Below are positions 48,377-58,543 of a DNA stretch of 64,000 nt, in pieces. Every line of letters begins with the position of its first letter. Position 1 is the stretch's first letter. The DNA lies in contig NZ_PHGZ01000032.1 of the NCBI RefSeq assembly GCF_002795405.1, forward strand, positions 1 to 64,000. Direction: 5' to 3'. Position numbers and translations under genes: made by a program. Source of the stretch: Caviibacterium pharyngocola (GTDB lineage: Bacteria; Pseudomonadota; Gammaproteobacteria; Enterobacterales; Pasteurellaceae). The notes below the pieces were generated by a model. It was not told the DNA's origin, ran no database searches, and saw only the letters and a list, made by a program, of their open reading frames with translations.

Positions 48377-49753
48377 CTTCAACAAAATCGTCGCGCGTAA
48401 CCCTTGTTGTTGTGCGGAATTCGTGTAATTTTCCAACCGCACTTGATAATGATGTAGCTCGGCAATGCGGTAAACGATAGACAACCCCAGTCCGCTGCCC
48501 TTTTCATTTTGTCCCGCCGGACGGTAAAAACGTTGACCCAGTTTTGCCAGATCCGCCGGATTTACGCCGCCGCCGTTATCTTCCACCACGATTTTATCGG
48601 CGAATAAACGCACATCGATTCGGCTTTGTTCCGGACAATAACGAATGGCGTTATCAATTAAATTGCGCAACATTAGCGCTAATAATAACGGCTGTCCTTG
48701 TCGAACGAGCGGAGTTTCGATTAACTCGAAAGTCAATTCCGTGCGGCGTTTTTGCGCATTAAAGTATAATTCGCCGATTAAAGACGGAATCAGTTTATCC
48801 CAATGAATTTCTTGCAAATTATCCAATTCTTTCAAATTATCCAAGCGCGAAAGGGTTAATAATTGCTCCACTAATTGCGTGGCGCGATCGATACCTTGGG
48901 TTAAATTCGACAAGGCTTGCGCACGCATTTTTTCATCATCGCCGGCAATTTGCGCCACTTCGGTTTGAATACGCAATGCCGCCAACGGGCTGCGTAATTC
49001 GTGCGCCGCGTCGGAGGTAAAGCGCCGTTCGCGCAATAACATCGTCGAAGTGCGGTCAAAAAATCCGTTTAAACTGTTGACCAACGGCAAAATTTCACTC
49101 GGTAATCCCTCGGTTGCTAAAGCGCGATGATCTTCCGGCATGCGCAACGCCACTTGTTCGCCCACTTTTTGCAAAGTGCTTAATTCGCGCGAAATCACCC
49201 AAACGATTAACCCGAGCAAAAACGGCAAACTGGCAAACCAAATCCACATTTGCCCGAACACCATTTTATTGATCAACTGATGACGATATTCCAGCTCTTG
49301 CCCCACGGCGATAATCAGCCGCCCGTCGCCTGCCGGCAACCAGAAAATGCGCCATTTGTCGTCGTCATCTTGCAATTCGGTATCGGCAAAGCCGCGTTTC
49401 GGCGCAAAAATAAAATTATTGCCGTTTTCACTGTCGCTTAATACCAATTCGCCCTCTCGGGTAAATACGGCAAACGCCAAAGCGTCATCTTCATATTTCG
49501 GTTTTTTAAAGTGCGGTCGTTTTCTGCCCGATATTGCGCCACCGCGATTTCGTTCGATTAAAATGCTGTGCAAATCGGACGATGCCAATCGTTTCGCCAA
49601 TAAAATTTGTTGCGCGTCAAACACTTCATCCACTTGCTCGCGCACTTGAAACCACGCCACCGCCGTAGAAAAACACCACACGCCTAACGCCACCAAAGAC
49701 AAAATCGCCATTAGGCGCAATCTTAAACTACCGTTTTTAAACCGTTTCATCAT
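48374..49753 (-). CDS. qseC: Sensor histidine kinase QseC
   Basis: 459 residues from ATG 49753 ([18 protein letters not shown]), where the coding overlaps the last codons of qseB. A longer frame exists but includes sequence read from qseB. Two membrane helices enclose a periplasmic sensor region. H-box [16 protein letters not shown]-box [10 protein letters not shown]-box [12 protein letters not shown]. Senses catecholamines/iron in relatives and phosphorylates QseB. Confidence 0.93.
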   Translation of the reverse strand: MMKRFKNGSLRLRLMAILSLVALGVWCFSTAVAWFQVREQVDEVFDAQQILLAKRLASSDLHSILIERNRGGAISGRKRPHFKKPKYEDDALAFAVFTREGELVLSDSENGNNFIFAPKRGFADTELQDDDDKWRIFWLPAGDGRLIIAVGQELEYRHQLINKMVFGQMWIWFASLPFLLGLIVWVISRELSTLQKVGEQVALRMPEDHRALATEGLPSEILPLVNSLNGFFDRTSTMLLRERRFTSDAAHELRSPLAALRIQTEVAQIAGDDEKMRAQALSNLTQGIDRATQLVEQLLTLSRLDNLKELDNLQEIHWDKLIPSLIGELYFNAQKRRTELTFELIETPLVRQGQPLLLALMLRNLIDNAIRYCPEQSRIDVRLFADKIVVEDNGGGVNPADLAKLGQRFYRPAGQNEKGSGLGLSIVYRIAELHHYQVRLENYTNSAQQQGLRATILLK

Positions 49754-50408
49754 TTTTACCCAAGGTGTAACCGACGCCGTGAACCGTGCGAATGAATTGC
49801 TTGCCCAGTTTTTGCCGCAAATTATAAATATGCACTTCCAAAGCGTTGCTGCTGACTTCATCGTCCCAAGTATAAAGTTTTTCTTCGATAAACGAACGAG
49901 AAAGCACCCGCTCTTTGTTGTGCATAAACAGTTCCAACAGCTTATATTCGCGCGTCGTCAGCACCACTTCTTCATCACGCAAAAACACCTTGCGTTGATT
50001 CGGATCGAATTTTACTAAACTATGTTTGATAATCGGATTGGTTTGCCCGTAACGGCGACGAATCAACGCTTGCAGGCGTGCCACCACTTCCGCCAAAGCG
50101 AAAGGCTTACATAAATAATCGTCCGCACCGCGTTGCAAGCCGGTAATACGCTCGTCCAGAGTATCACGTGCGGTTAAAATCAATACCGGCACATCTTCAT
50201 TATTACGCCGCCATTGCTGCAAAATATCCAAGCCGTCAAGCTTCGGCAGCGTAAGATCCAGCACCACCGCGTCATAAGGCGCGCTTTTAATCGCCTCTAA
50301 GCCGGTTTTACCGTCGGTAAACCAATCCACGCTGAAGCCTGATTTGCTTAAGCCCATTTTCAATCCGTCGCCGATTAACGGATCGTCCTCAATTAATAAA
50401 ATTCGCAT
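49737..50408 (-). CDS. qseB: Response regulator QseB
   Basis: 223 residues. Phospho-acceptor Asp51 in [15 protein letters not shown] switch lysine, and OmpR-type winged helix ([20 protein letters not shown]). Coupled to qseC by overlap. In Aggregatibacter the operon ygiW-qseBC is autoregulated and iron-responsive. Confidence 0.95.
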   Translation of the reverse strand: MRILLIEDDPLIGDGLKMGLSKSGFSVDWFTDGKTGLEAIKSAPYDAVVLDLTLPKLDGLDILQQWRRNNEDVPVLILTARDTLDERITGLQRGADDYLCKPFALAEVVARLQALIRRRYGQTNPIIKHSLVKFDPNQRKVFLRDEEVVLTTREYKLLELFMHNKERVLSRSFIEEKLYTWDDEVSSNALEVHIYNLRQKLGKQFIRTVHGVGYTLGKNDETV

Positions 50409-50453
50409 AATTTCTACCGCACTTTTTGTTATTCTTCCGGCATTTTATACAAA

Positions 50454-50478
50454 AAAAGTGGCAATTTCGCCACTTTTT
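50454..50478 (-). terminator. Hairpin between ygiW and qseB (attenuator candidate)
   Basis: AAAAAGTGGC/GCCACTTTTT, a perfect 9-10-bp stem on the minus strand with T's, in the gap between ygiW stop and qseB start. It would partly terminate transcription coming from the ygiW promoter. Confidence 0.8.
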
Positions 50479-50490
50479 ATGCACAAGATT

Positions 50491-51021
50491 TTATTTCACT
50501 TTTTCAATATGGTGAATTTCAATTTCCGTTTTCTTCCAAGATTTATCCACTTCACCGATTAATTTCACTTCATCGTTCGGTGTAATTTCTTGTCCGCGCC
50601 ACGCACGACCTTCGATTTCGACGGTAATTTCACCGCTCGCATCACGGAACAAGAAATCCTCTTTACCGACTTGTTCGACAATTTTACCTTGCAAAACAAT
50701 CACTTGATCATCTTTCCAAGAAGCGGAATCCGCCACTTTCGCCACCGGTAAATTTAATGCCGGATGACGGGCTTTTTGTCTTTCTTTCACCGGATGCGCC
50801 GGATCCACAAAGCCGCCGCGCGGTTTGTCTTCGCCGCGATATTTTCTGTCACCGTGGTGTTTTTTTCCGTCGTGGAAATCACATTTCCCGTCGCGCGGCG
50901 CTGGTTGGGTGAGTGTCGGTTTATCGGCATCTTTTGTGGCGGTCGTTTGAGCATTGTCCGCATAACTAAAGACACTTACGGCGGATAGTGCTAAAATGGT
51001 CGCTAAACTACGTTTTTTCAT
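50491..51021 (-). CDS. ygiW: YgiW/BOF-family periplasmic protein
   Basis: 176 residues with a signal peptide (MKKRSLATILALSAVSVFSYA). The mature half holds the bacterial OB-fold (VIVLQGKIVEQVGKEDFLFR, then EITVEIEGRAWRG). A histidine/lysine-rich linker comes first. Members are linked to stress tolerance. First gene of the ygiW-qseBC operon. Confidence 0.93.
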   Translation of the reverse strand: MKKRSLATILALSAVSVFSYADNAQTTATKDADKPTLTQPAPRDGKCDFHDGKKHHGDRKYRGEDKPRGGFVDPAHPVKERQKARHPALNLPVAKVADSASWKDDQVIVLQGKIVEQVGKEDFLFRDASGEITVEIEGRAWRGQEITPNDEVKLIGEVDKSWKKTEIEIHHIEKVK

Positions 51022-51098
51022 CGTATTTCTCCTCTCAAATTCAGGTTAATTAAAACAAGACGACTTGCCTTGTTGAAACGAATTAAAACAAAAAAATA

Positions 51099-51114
51099 TT
51101 AAGAAGATCTTAAG
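51099..51114 (-). promoter_or_regulatory. QseB binding site
   Basis: On the minus strand CTTAA-GATCTT-CTTAA, two direct CTTAA repeats with a six-base spacer, the pattern reported for QseB in Aggregatibacter. It lies 78-93 bases before ygiW and 23-38 bases before the divergent aminotransferase gene. Confidence 0.72.
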
Positions 51115-51136
51115 AACATCAAAAAAGGAAAAAATT

Positions 51137-52246
51137 ATGCGTTGCGATAAAATGTCGGCATTTATTGTTATGGATATTGTGCGCGAAGCGGCGAAATATC
51201 CGAATGCGATTCATTTTGAAATCGGACAACCCGATCTGGCGCCTTCGCCGAAAGTCACCGAAGCCTTGCAAAAAGCCGTGCTTGATAACCGTTTCAGCTA
51301 TACGGAAAGTTTGGGCATACAAGCCTTAAGAGAAAAAATCGCCGATTATTATCACCGCACTTACGGCGTCGAAATTGCGCCGCAGCGTATTTTGCTAACG
51401 CCGGGTACCAGCGGCGCATTTTTAGTGGCTTATGCCCTCACATTAAATCAAGGTGATAAATTAGGTTTAACCGATCCTTCTTATCCTTGCTATAAAAATT
51501 TCGCTTATATGATGGATATTCAGCCGGAATTTATGCCGGTAGATAAGCAAGATTGTTACCAACTTACTCTTGAACAACTGAAAAAAACCAATGTGCGCGC
51601 CTTGCAAATTTCCTCGCCGGCAAATCCGACCGGCAATATTTATACGCCGGCGCGCTTAAAAGAATTGAACGATTATTGCATTTCTCACGATATTGCATTT
51701 ATTTCCGACGAACTTTATCACGGTTTGGTGTATGACGAAAATGCCGCCACTGCGCTGCAATTTAATCCGAACGCTTATGTAATCAACGGATTTTCTAAAT
51801 ATTTTTGTATGCCGGGAATGCGTTTAGGCTGGTTGATTGTGCCTGAAAATAAAGTGCGCGAGGCGGAGATCATTGCGCAAAATATCTTTATTTCCGCACC
51901 GACATTAAGCCAATACGCCGCGCTGGAAGCCTTTGACGAAAGCTATTTGCAAGAAGTTAAAGAAAAATTCCGCGCCCGCCGCGATTTTCTGTACGAGCAG
52001 TTAAAAGACGTATTTACCATCGAATTTAAACCGCAAGGCGCGTTTTATTTGTGGGCGGACGTGTCGAAATATACCGACGACAGCTATGAATTCGCGAAAA
52101 AAATGCTGCACGAGATCCAAGTCGCCGCCACACCGGGCATTGACTTCGGCGCAAACGGCACCAAACATTATTTACGTTTCGCCTACACCAGAGACATCAC
52201 GCATTTGCGCGAAGGCGTCGAACGAATCAAACATTGGCTAAAATAA
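51137..52246 (+). CDS. PLP-dependent aminotransferase (class I/II)
   Basis: 369 residues, fold-type I. PLP lysine in INGFSKYFCMPGMRLGWL, aspartate in FISDELYHGLVY and the loop SPANPTGNIYTP. The substrate is not evident. Thirteen bases from a cysteine desulfidase-family gene, so a role in sulfur amino acid use (transamination of cysteine or methionine) is reasonable but unproven. Confidence 0.88.
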   Translation: MRCDKMSAFIVMDIVREAAKYPNAIHFEIGQPDLAPSPKVTEALQKAVLDNRFSYTESLGIQALREKIADYYHRTYGVEIAPQRILLTPGTSGAFLVAYALTLNQGDKLGLTDPSYPCYKNFAYMMDIQPEFMPVDKQDCYQLTLEQLKKTNVRALQISSPANPTGNIYTPARLKELNDYCISHDIAFISDELYHGLVYDENAATALQFNPNAYVINGFSKYFCMPGMRLGWLIVPENKVREAEIIAQNIFISAPTLSQYAALEAFDESYLQEVKEKFRARRDFLYEQLKDVFTIEFKPQGAFYLWADVSKYTDDSYEFAKKMLHEIQVAATPGIDFGANGTKHYLRFAYTRDITHLREGVERIKHWLK

Positions 52247-52259
52247 TAAGGAAATCAGA

Positions 52260-53558
52260 ATGATGTCGTTTTCCGCAAATATTCAACAACAAATTCTGCA
52301 AACCGTTAAACAGGAAGTCGTGCCGGCACTCGGCTGTACGGAGCCGATTTCTTTGGCACTTGCCGCTGCAACGGCACGCCGATATTTAAATAGCGTACCG
52401 GATAAAATTGAGGCGAAAGTTTCGCCGAATTTAATGAAAAACGGAATGGGCGTGACCGTGCCCGGCACGGGAACTTTAGGGCTAACAATGGCGGCGGCAA
52501 TCGGTGCGATCGGCGGCGATCCCGATGCCGGTTTGGAAGTATTAAAACATATCACGCCGGAACAAACCGCCCAAGCCAAAGCCTTAATCGCCGAGGATAA
52601 AGTTTCCGTTTCCATTTTGGAAACCGAACATATTTTATATTCCGAAACAACTTTATTTCAAGGCGACGAGCAAGTTTGCGTACGCATTGCGGCGCACCAC
52701 ACCAATATTATTTATATTGCCAAAAACGGTGAAGTGCTGTTTTCTAAGCCTTGCGCGGTGGAAACCGATCATTTAAACGAAATTTTCACCGCACTTCGCG
52801 CCAAAGATATCTTTGATTTTTCGATGAATGTCGATGAAAGCGAAATTGCCTTTATTCGCGAAGCGGCAACATTAAATGAAGCCTTATCGCAAGAAGGATT
52901 GCGCAATGATTACGGTCTGCACATCGGACGAACCTTGCAAAAACAAATCGAGCGCGGGTTATTAAGTGATGATTTGATGAGCCGCATTATTATCGAAACC
53001 GCCGCCGCTTCCGACGCCAGAATGGGCGGCGCGAATTTGCCGGCGATGAGCAATTCCGGTTCCGGTAATCAAGGGATCACTGCAACAATGCCGGTTGTGG
53101 TGGTGGCACGGCACATTAATGCAACGGAAGAACAACTTACGCGTGCGCTTTTTCTTTCACATTTAATGGCGATTTATATTCATAGCAAATTGCCGAAACT
53201 TTCCGCCTTATGCGCGGCAACCACGGCGGCAATGGGCAGCTGCGCCGGTATAGCTTGGCTATTAGGCGGCTCATTTGACACCATTAGCCGCGTAATCAGC
53301 AGTATGATCGGCGATATTAGCGGCATTATTTGCGACGGCGCGGCAAACGGCTGTGCGATGAAAGTTTCCACCGGCGTCACATCGGGATATAAAGCCGTAC
53401 TAATGGCGTTGGATAATACCAATGTCACTGGCGACGAAGGTATCGTGGAACATTGTCTCGATCGCTCGATTAACAATCTGTGTAATATCGCCTCACGCAG
53501 TATGCAACACACGGATCGCCAAGTGATCGAAATTATGGTGAATAAACCGAAAACATAA
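52260..53558 (+). CDS. cyuA: UPF0597/L-cysteine desulfidase family protein (CyuA/YhaM)
   Basis: 432 residues of the serine dehydratase-alpha fold, with the conserved cysteines in LGCTEPISLALAAA and IICDGAANGCAMKVSTG expected to ligate a [4Fe-4S] cluster. In enterics CyuA degrades cysteine to sulfide, ammonia and pyruvate under anaerobiosis. AAGGA precedes the ATG. Co-transcribed with the aminotransferase. Confidence 0.88.
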   Translation: MMSFSANIQQQILQTVKQEVVPALGCTEPISLALAAATARRYLNSVPDKIEAKVSPNLMKNGMGVTVPGTGTLGLTMAAAIGAIGGDPDAGLEVLKHITPEQTAQAKALIAEDKVSVSILETEHILYSETTLFQGDEQVCVRIAAHHTNIIYIAKNGEVLFSKPCAVETDHLNEIFTALRAKDIFDFSMNVDESEIAFIREAATLNEALSQEGLRNDYGLHIGRTLQKQIERGLLSDDLMSRIIIETAAASDARMGGANLPAMSNSGSGNQGITATMPVVVVARHINATEEQLTRALFLSHLMAIYIHSKLPKLSALCAATTAAMGSCAGIAWLLGGSFDTISRVISSMIGDISGIICDGAANGCAMKVSTGVTSGYKAVLMALDNTNVTGDEGIVEHCLDRSINNLCNIASRSMQHTDRQVIEIMVNKPKT

Positions 53559-53588
53559 TATCCGCACGACGAAAAGCCGATAAAAAAA

Positions 53589-53616
53589 TACCGCACTTTT
53601 ATAAAAAAGTGCGGTA
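53589..53616. terminator. Uptake-signal pair terminator after cyuA
   Basis: TACCGCACTTTT/AAAAGTGCGGTA stem about 30 bases after cyuA. Confidence 0.85.
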
Positions 53617-53617
53617 A

Positions 53618-53761
53618 TTTCAGACTGATGACAAACCTATATAATCGTTTATCATCATTTTTTAGGTGAGAGTTTACAGATGAATGTAAACGATGTCTTT
53701 GGGTTACGATGTAAACTATGTTATCAGGTTGTACCGATTGTACTTTGTCAACAAACTGAAA
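53618..53761. repeat. Dispersed terminal-inverted-repeat element, copy 2
   Basis: Begins TTTCAGACTGATGACAAACC as copy 1 at 46355 and ends TTTGTCAACAAACTGAAA, the inverse. The flanks extend the inverted repeat to 16 of 17 bases. The 100-base centre has its own palindrome GTTTAC...GTAAAC and encodes nothing. A second, slightly mutated uptake-signal hairpin (53761-53792) follows. Confidence 0.6.
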
Positions 53762-53798
53762 TTACCGCTCTTTTATAGCAAAGTGCGGTAATTTTTGG

Positions 53799-54077
53799 TT
53801 ATTTTGTAAGGTAAAACACGGAAAACGGCAATACAGCCAGCCAAAGAATTGCGCTGACACTGACGATAATCTTGAAACTAAGATGTTGAGTTTTATGGCG
53901 AAAGTGTTTCATTCCTAAATGTATGCCGATAAATCCGCCGCATAAACACAATAAAAACAGCGTTTTTTCTGCAATACGCCATTGTTGTTTAACGGCTTTT
54001 TGCTTATCAATATACATCAAAAAATAAGCGGCGATATTCACCGCCGCTAAAAAACAAGGAAGAATCCAATTAAGCAT
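53799..54077 (-). CDS. DUF1294 membrane protein
   Basis: 92 residues, three or four membrane helices, with the family's [20 protein letters not shown] segment and [20 protein letters not shown]1294 proteins have no known biochemical function. Its start overlaps the glyA stop by eight bases, so it is co-translated with glyA. Confidence 0.85.
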   Translation of the reverse strand: MLNWILPCFLAAVNIAAYFLMYIDKQKAVKQQWRIAEKTLFLLCLCGGFIGIHLGMKHFRHKTQHLSFKIIVSVSAILWLAVLPFSVFYLTK

Positions 54078-55329
54078 AAACAGGCAAGCGTTTACAAATC
54101 GCCAACACTTTTTCTTTGGTTTCTGCGATCACTTGTTCGTGGTTGTCTTTGTTGATGCTGTCTAACACATCGCACATCCAACCCGCCAATTCGATTACAT
54201 CCGCTTCTTTGAAACCGCGACGGGTAACGGAAGGCGTACCGACGCGAATACCGGAAGTGATAAACGGTTTTTGCGGATCATTCGGCACCGCATTTTTATT
54301 CACGGTGATATTGGCACGACCTAACGCCGCATCCGCCGCTTTACCGGTTAAACCGTGGCTGACCAAATCCACCAAGAACAAGTGGTTTTCCGTGCCGTTT
54401 GACACCACGTTATAACCGCGTTGTTTAAACACTTCCACCATTGCTTTCGCGTTTTTCAACACTTGAATTTGGTAAGCTTTAAATTCAGGTTCTAACGCTT
54501 CTTTGAAGCATACCGCTTTCGCCGCGATAACGTGAACCAACGGGCCACCTTGACCGGCAGGGAACACAGCGCTGTTTAATTTTTTGTAAAGTTCTTCGTC
54601 ACCGTTCGCCAAAATCAAACCGCCGCGCGGGCCGGCTAAGGTTTTGTGCGTTGTTGTGGTCACAACGTGCGCGTGCGGCATCGGGCTCGGATAAACGCCC
54701 GCAGCGATAAGACCGGCAACGTGCGCCATATCTACGAACAAATAAGCGCCAACTTCATCGGCGATTTCACGCATTTTCGCCCAATCCACCACTTGAGAAT
54801 ATGCGGAAAAACCGCCCACAATCATTTTCGGTTTTACTTCGTGCGCTTGTTTGCGTAACGCGTCGTAATCAATCAAACCTTCGGAAGTAATGCCGTATTG
54901 CGCCGCATTATAAATTTTACCGGAAAAACTTACGCTCGCACCGTGGGTTAAGTGACCGCCGTGTGCCAAACTCATCCCTAAAATGGTGTCGCCCGGATTT
55001 AACAATGCCATATAAACCGCCGCATTAGCTTGCGAACCGGAATGCGGTTGCACGTTGGCATAATCCGCGCCGAATAATTCTTTTGCACGATCAATGGCTA
55101 ATTGTTCGACGATATCCACATATTCGCAACCGCCGTAATAACGTTTGCCCGGATAACCTTCGGCGTATTTGTTGGTTAATTGAGAACCTTGCGCTTCCAT
55201 TACGCGCGGGCTGGCATAGTTTTCGGATGCGATTAATTCGATATGTTCTTCTTGACGACGATCTTCGTTTTGAATGGCTTGCCATAATACCGGATCATAG
55301 TCGGCGATGTTCATACTTCTTTTTAACAT
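54070..55329 (-). CDS. glyA: Serine hydroxymethyltransferase
   Basis: 419 residues, normal length. The PLP lysine lies in [16 protein letters not shown], and [16 protein letters not shown] is the usual N-terminal signature. Converts serine to glycine and supplies one-carbon units to purine synthesis, next to purD and purH here. Confidence 0.97.
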   Translation of the reverse strand: MLKRSMNIADYDPVLWQAIQNEDRRQEEHIELIASENYASPRVMEAQGSQLTNKYAEGYPGKRYYGGCEYVDIVEQLAIDRAKELFGADYANVQPHSGSQANAAVYMALLNPGDTILGMSLAHGGHLTHGASVSFSGKIYNAAQYGITSEGLIDYDALRKQAHEVKPKMIVGGFSAYSQVVDWAKMREIADEVGAYLFVDMAHVAGLIAAGVYPSPMPHAHVVTTTTHKTLAGPRGGLILANGDEELYKKLNSAVFPAGQGGPLVHVIAAKAVCFKEALEPEFKAYQIQVLKNAKAMVEVFKQRGYNVVSNGTENHLFLVDLVSHGLTGKAADAALGRANITVNKNAVPNDPQKPFITSGIRVGTPSVTRRGFKEADVIELAGWMCDVLDSINKDNHEQVIAETKEKVLAICKRLPVYA

Positions 55330-55478
55330 TGTTGTGTCCTCATTAGTGGAAAGTAAATAACAAATGTATTGTAAAGGCTTTATGTGCTTTTATATACACT
55401 TTTTTTAACTAAAATTCGATGCTTAATTTTCATTGCGGATATGAATTAAATTCATTTAAAGTGCACCGCACTTTTATT

Positions 55479-56717
55479 TTATTGCGCAATTTTCGGCTTT
55501 TCTTCTTTAATCGGCAAATTGCTAATCGCTGCTAAAAAGGCGAGTAACATATCCGCATACCACATATATTGATAATTGCCGAAATAATCCATTGCCAACC
55601 CACCCGCATAAGCGCCGAAAAACGCGCCGATTTGGTGGCTAAACAAGGCAAACCCGAATAAGGTCGCCAAATAACGCACGCCGAATAATTTTCCGATAGC
55701 GCCGGCGGTGGGCGGCACGGTTGCCAACCACGTTAACCCCAAACCTATTGCAAAAATATAAAATGTTAACGCGGTTTGCGGCATAAACAAATAAATTGCG
55801 ATCAAGATGACGCGGCTTAAATACATCCAAAATAAAATATATTTGCATAAAAATCGATTCACGCACCAGCCCACAAACAGGCTGCCGACCACATTCGACA
55901 AACCGATTAATCCCACCGACCAAGAGGCGACATCGGATTGCAAACCGGCAAGGCTGACTTCAACCGGTAAATGCGTCACCAAAAATACGACGTGGAAGCC
56001 GCAGGTAGCAAAAGCCAGATGAATCAGAATATAACTCGGATTTTTACACGCGGTTTTGATCGCTTGCAATAACTTTTGTTCGCCTTCGGCATTGTGATGC
56101 GTTTGTTTCGCCGTCACGCCTTTAGTCAAATAAAACGAAAGCGGCAGGCACAATAAACTGATGATCGCCAGCGCATAAAACGTATTATTCCAGCCGATCA
56201 TCGGTACGGCAATCAAGGTTTGTACCAAGGGTGCGAATAAAAACTGACCGAACGACGATCCGGCGTTAATAATACCGGAAGCCGTTCCGCGCTGTTGCGG
56301 CGAAATTTGATTCGCTGTGACACCCATCAATACGGAAAAACTGCCTGCCCCCGTACCGAAAGCAACCAAAATGCCCAAGGTTAGCACCAATCCCCAAGCG
56401 GAAATCAACATAGGCACTAGCAACCAACCGAGCACCAATAATAATGTTCCGCCCAACAATACCGGCAGCGCGCCGAATTTATCCGCCAAGCCGCCCATTA
56501 TCGGCTGCGACAATCCCCACATTAACTGCATTACCGCCAATGCAAAGCTAATTTGCACAATGTTGATTTCCGTATCGGCGGTAATCGGTTCGACGAATAA
56601 CCCGACGGTTAACCGCATACCCGATGTCACCAATAAAATCGCAGAGGCAATAAAGACGACAAGCCACGCGTTTTTATTATTCGATGACATTGCAAAAGTG
56701 CGGTCAAATTTACGCAT
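55479..56717 (-). CDS. MFS transporter
   Basis: 412 residues, 12 membrane helices, with MFS loop motif GGLADKFGALPVLLGG after helix 2. The start at 56717 has GAGAG upstream; a later Met (residue 10) lacks a ribosome site. The first residues (MRKFDRTFA) encode an uptake-signal core. The gene overlaps the purD end by eight bases. Substrate unknown; resembles Haemophilus relatives of oxalate/formate-type and sugar carriers. Confidence 0.83.
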   Translation of the reverse strand: MRKFDRTFAMSSNNKNAWLVVFIASAILLVTSGMRLTVGLFVEPITADTEINIVQISFALAVMQLMWGLSQPIMGGLADKFGALPVLLGGTLLLVLGWLLVPMLISAWGLVLTLGILVAFGTGAGSFSVLMGVTANQISPQQRGTASGIINAGSSFGQFLFAPLVQTLIAVPMIGWNNTFYALAIISLLCLPLSFYLTKGVTAKQTHHNAEGEQKLLQAIKTACKNPSYILIHLAFATCGFHVVFLVTHLPVEVSLAGLQSDVASWSVGLIGLSNVVGSLFVGWCVNRFLCKYILFWMYLSRVILIAIYLFMPQTALTFYIFAIGLGLTWLATVPPTAGAIGKLFGVRYLATLFGFALFSHQIGAFFGAYAGGLAMDYFGNYQYMWYADMLLAFLAAISNLPIKEEKPKIAQ

Positions 56718-57999
56718 TTTTCTCTCTTGCCACCGCGCGATAACCGATATCGCGACGATAGAAACGACCGTTCCATTGAATTTGTTCGGCTAATTTTAGT
56801 GCTTGTTGTTGCGCATCAAAAACCGTATTGCCTAATGCCGTAGCACAAAGCACGCGTCCGCCGTCGGTCAGTAATTTGCCTTCTTGTTGTTTTACGCCGG
56901 CTAAAAAAACTTTTTGATTTTCCACCGCACTTTGCGGAAGTCCTGTGATTTCATCGCCTTTACGATAATCGCCCGGATAACCTTCGGCAGCTAGTACAAT
57001 ACCTAATGCGGCGCGTTCATCCCATTGAGATTGAATTTCATTGAGTTTGCCATCGCAAGCTTTTAGGCAAAGTTCCACCAGATCGGATTTCATTCGCATC
57101 ATAATCGGCTGAGTTTCCGGATCGCCGAAACGACAGTTGAATTCGATCACTTTCGGCTGACCGTTTTTGTCGATCATCAATCCGGCATACAAGAAACCTT
57201 TATACACATTATTTTCCGCCGCCATTCCGCGCACCGTCGGATAAATAATTTGCTCCATTACGCGATCGTGAATTTCCTGCGTCACCACCGGCGCCGGCGA
57301 ATACGCGCCCATTCCGCCGGTATTCAAGCCTTTATCGCCTTCGCCTACACGTTTGTGATCTTGCGAGGTTGCCATCGGTTCAACATTTACGCCGTCCACC
57401 ATTACAATAAAACTGGCTTCTTCACCGTCTAAAAATTCCTCAATCACTACGCGACTGCCCGCGTCGCCAAAAGCATTGCCGGAAAGCATATCTTTAATCG
57501 CAGCTTCCGCTTCTTCTAATGTCATTGCCACAATCACGCCTTTACCCGCCGCCAAACCGTCGGCTTTCACCACAATCGGCGCACCTTTTTCACGCACATA
57601 GGCAAGGGCTTTTTCCACCTCGGTGAAATTTTGATATTCCGCCGTCGGGATATTGTGACGTGCTAAAAAGTCTTTAGTAAAGGCTTTGGAACCTTCTAAT
57701 TGCGCCGCCGATTGGCGCGGTCCGAAAATTTTTAAGCCGGCTTGTTCGAACGCATCCACCACGCCCACAACAAGTGGCGCTTCAGGCCCGACGATAGTTA
57801 AACCGATGTCATTTTGTTGTGCGAATTTCACTAAAGCAGGCACATCGGTCGCTGCAATAGCAACGTTTTCAATGCCGTTTTCCAGCGCCGTGCCGGCATT
57901 ACCGGGCGCGACGAAGATTTTATCCGCCAGCGGAGATTGTGCGACTTTCCAAGCAAGGGCGTGTTCGCGACCGCCGTTTCCGATGATGAGAATGTTCAT
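56710..57999 (-). CDS. purD: Phosphoribosylamine-glycine ligase
   Basis: 429 residues of the ATP-grasp class: IIGNGGREHALAWKVAQSPL at the N-terminus and VEFNCRFGDPETQPIMMRM near the active site. Step two of purine synthesis. In enterics it directly follows purH; here a 540-base repeat region separates them. Confidence 0.96.
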   Translation of the reverse strand: MNILIIGNGGREHALAWKVAQSPLADKIFVAPGNAGTALENGIENVAIAATDVPALVKFAQQNDIGLTIVGPEAPLVVGVVDAFEQAGLKIFGPRQSAAQLEGSKAFTKDFLARHNIPTAEYQNFTEVEKALAYVREKGAPIVVKADGLAAGKGVIVAMTLEEAEAAIKDMLSGNAFGDAGSRVVIEEFLDGEEASFIVMVDGVNVEPMATSQDHKRVGEGDKGLNTGGMGAYSPAPVVTQEIHDRVMEQIIYPTVRGMAAENNVYKGFLYAGLMIDKNGQPKVIEFNCRFGDPETQPIMMRMKSDLVELCLKACDGKLNEIQSQWDERAALGIVLAAEGYPGDYRKGDEITGLPQSAVENQKVFLAGVKQQEGKLLTDGGRVLCATALGNTVFDAQQQALKLAEQIQWNGRFYRRDIGYRAVAREKNA

Positions 58000-58543
58000 T
58001 TTTGTGTCCTATTTGCGTGTATAACGCCTTGTTGTTTAAATTAAATCGTGTTTCGCCGGTGGCGCCTTACTTTTTCTTTGCGTTGCCAAAGAAAAAGTAA
58101 GCAAAAAGAAGGCAACCCTACTTCGTTGCTTTTTCCTCACTTAAATAAAATTTTTTAACGGAAAATTAGCCTGATGTTCGCTTCGCTCTCGCTCGGCGTA
58201 ATTTTCCTAAAATTTTATTACGTTCGGGCAACGCAGAAGGGAACCCGTTTTGTTCATTTGCTATATAAAAGTGCGGTGAATTTTTGTAAAATTTTTTAAA
58301 CGCACTATATGTTAACTGTGATTTAAACCGCCATCTAAGACGCCCGAAATAAATTGAGTTTTTAGGTTAATTTTGTACTGTTTGAACGAAGCGAGTTTAC
58401 AAAATTAACCGTTAAGAAAATTCAATTTATTTCGGAAAAGCGGCTTAGCAGGCTCGCCTTTCTTTTGGCTACTTTTCTTTGGCGAAGCAAAGAAAAGTAT
58501 GCTCGCCCGTAGGGCGAAAGCCCGCGGCAGGCGGAATCAACAA
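58000..58543. repeat. Repeat-rich non-coding spacer between purH and purD
   Basis: No gene is seen. It holds a perfect 14-bp hairpin (TTACTTTTTCTTTG/CAAAGAAAAAGTAA, 58067-58100) and an 11-bp hairpin of similar type (ACTTTTCTTTG/CAAAGAAAAGT, 58471-58498). Two longer AT-rich inverted repeats lie between them (58142-58220 and 58344-58435), each enclosing GC-rich TTCGCTTCGCT/GAACGAAGCGAG-like sequence. The pattern is typical of dispersed intergenic repeats in this family. No IS or tRNA recognised. Confidence 0.6.

Noticed and set aside
49754-49861. Longer N-terminus for QseC
   Set aside because: The extra codons are qseB sequence in another frame and do not match QseC starts.
58000-58543. rRNA operon or tRNA gene near purH, as in enterics
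   Set aside because: No rRNA or tRNA sequence seen; only inverted repeats.
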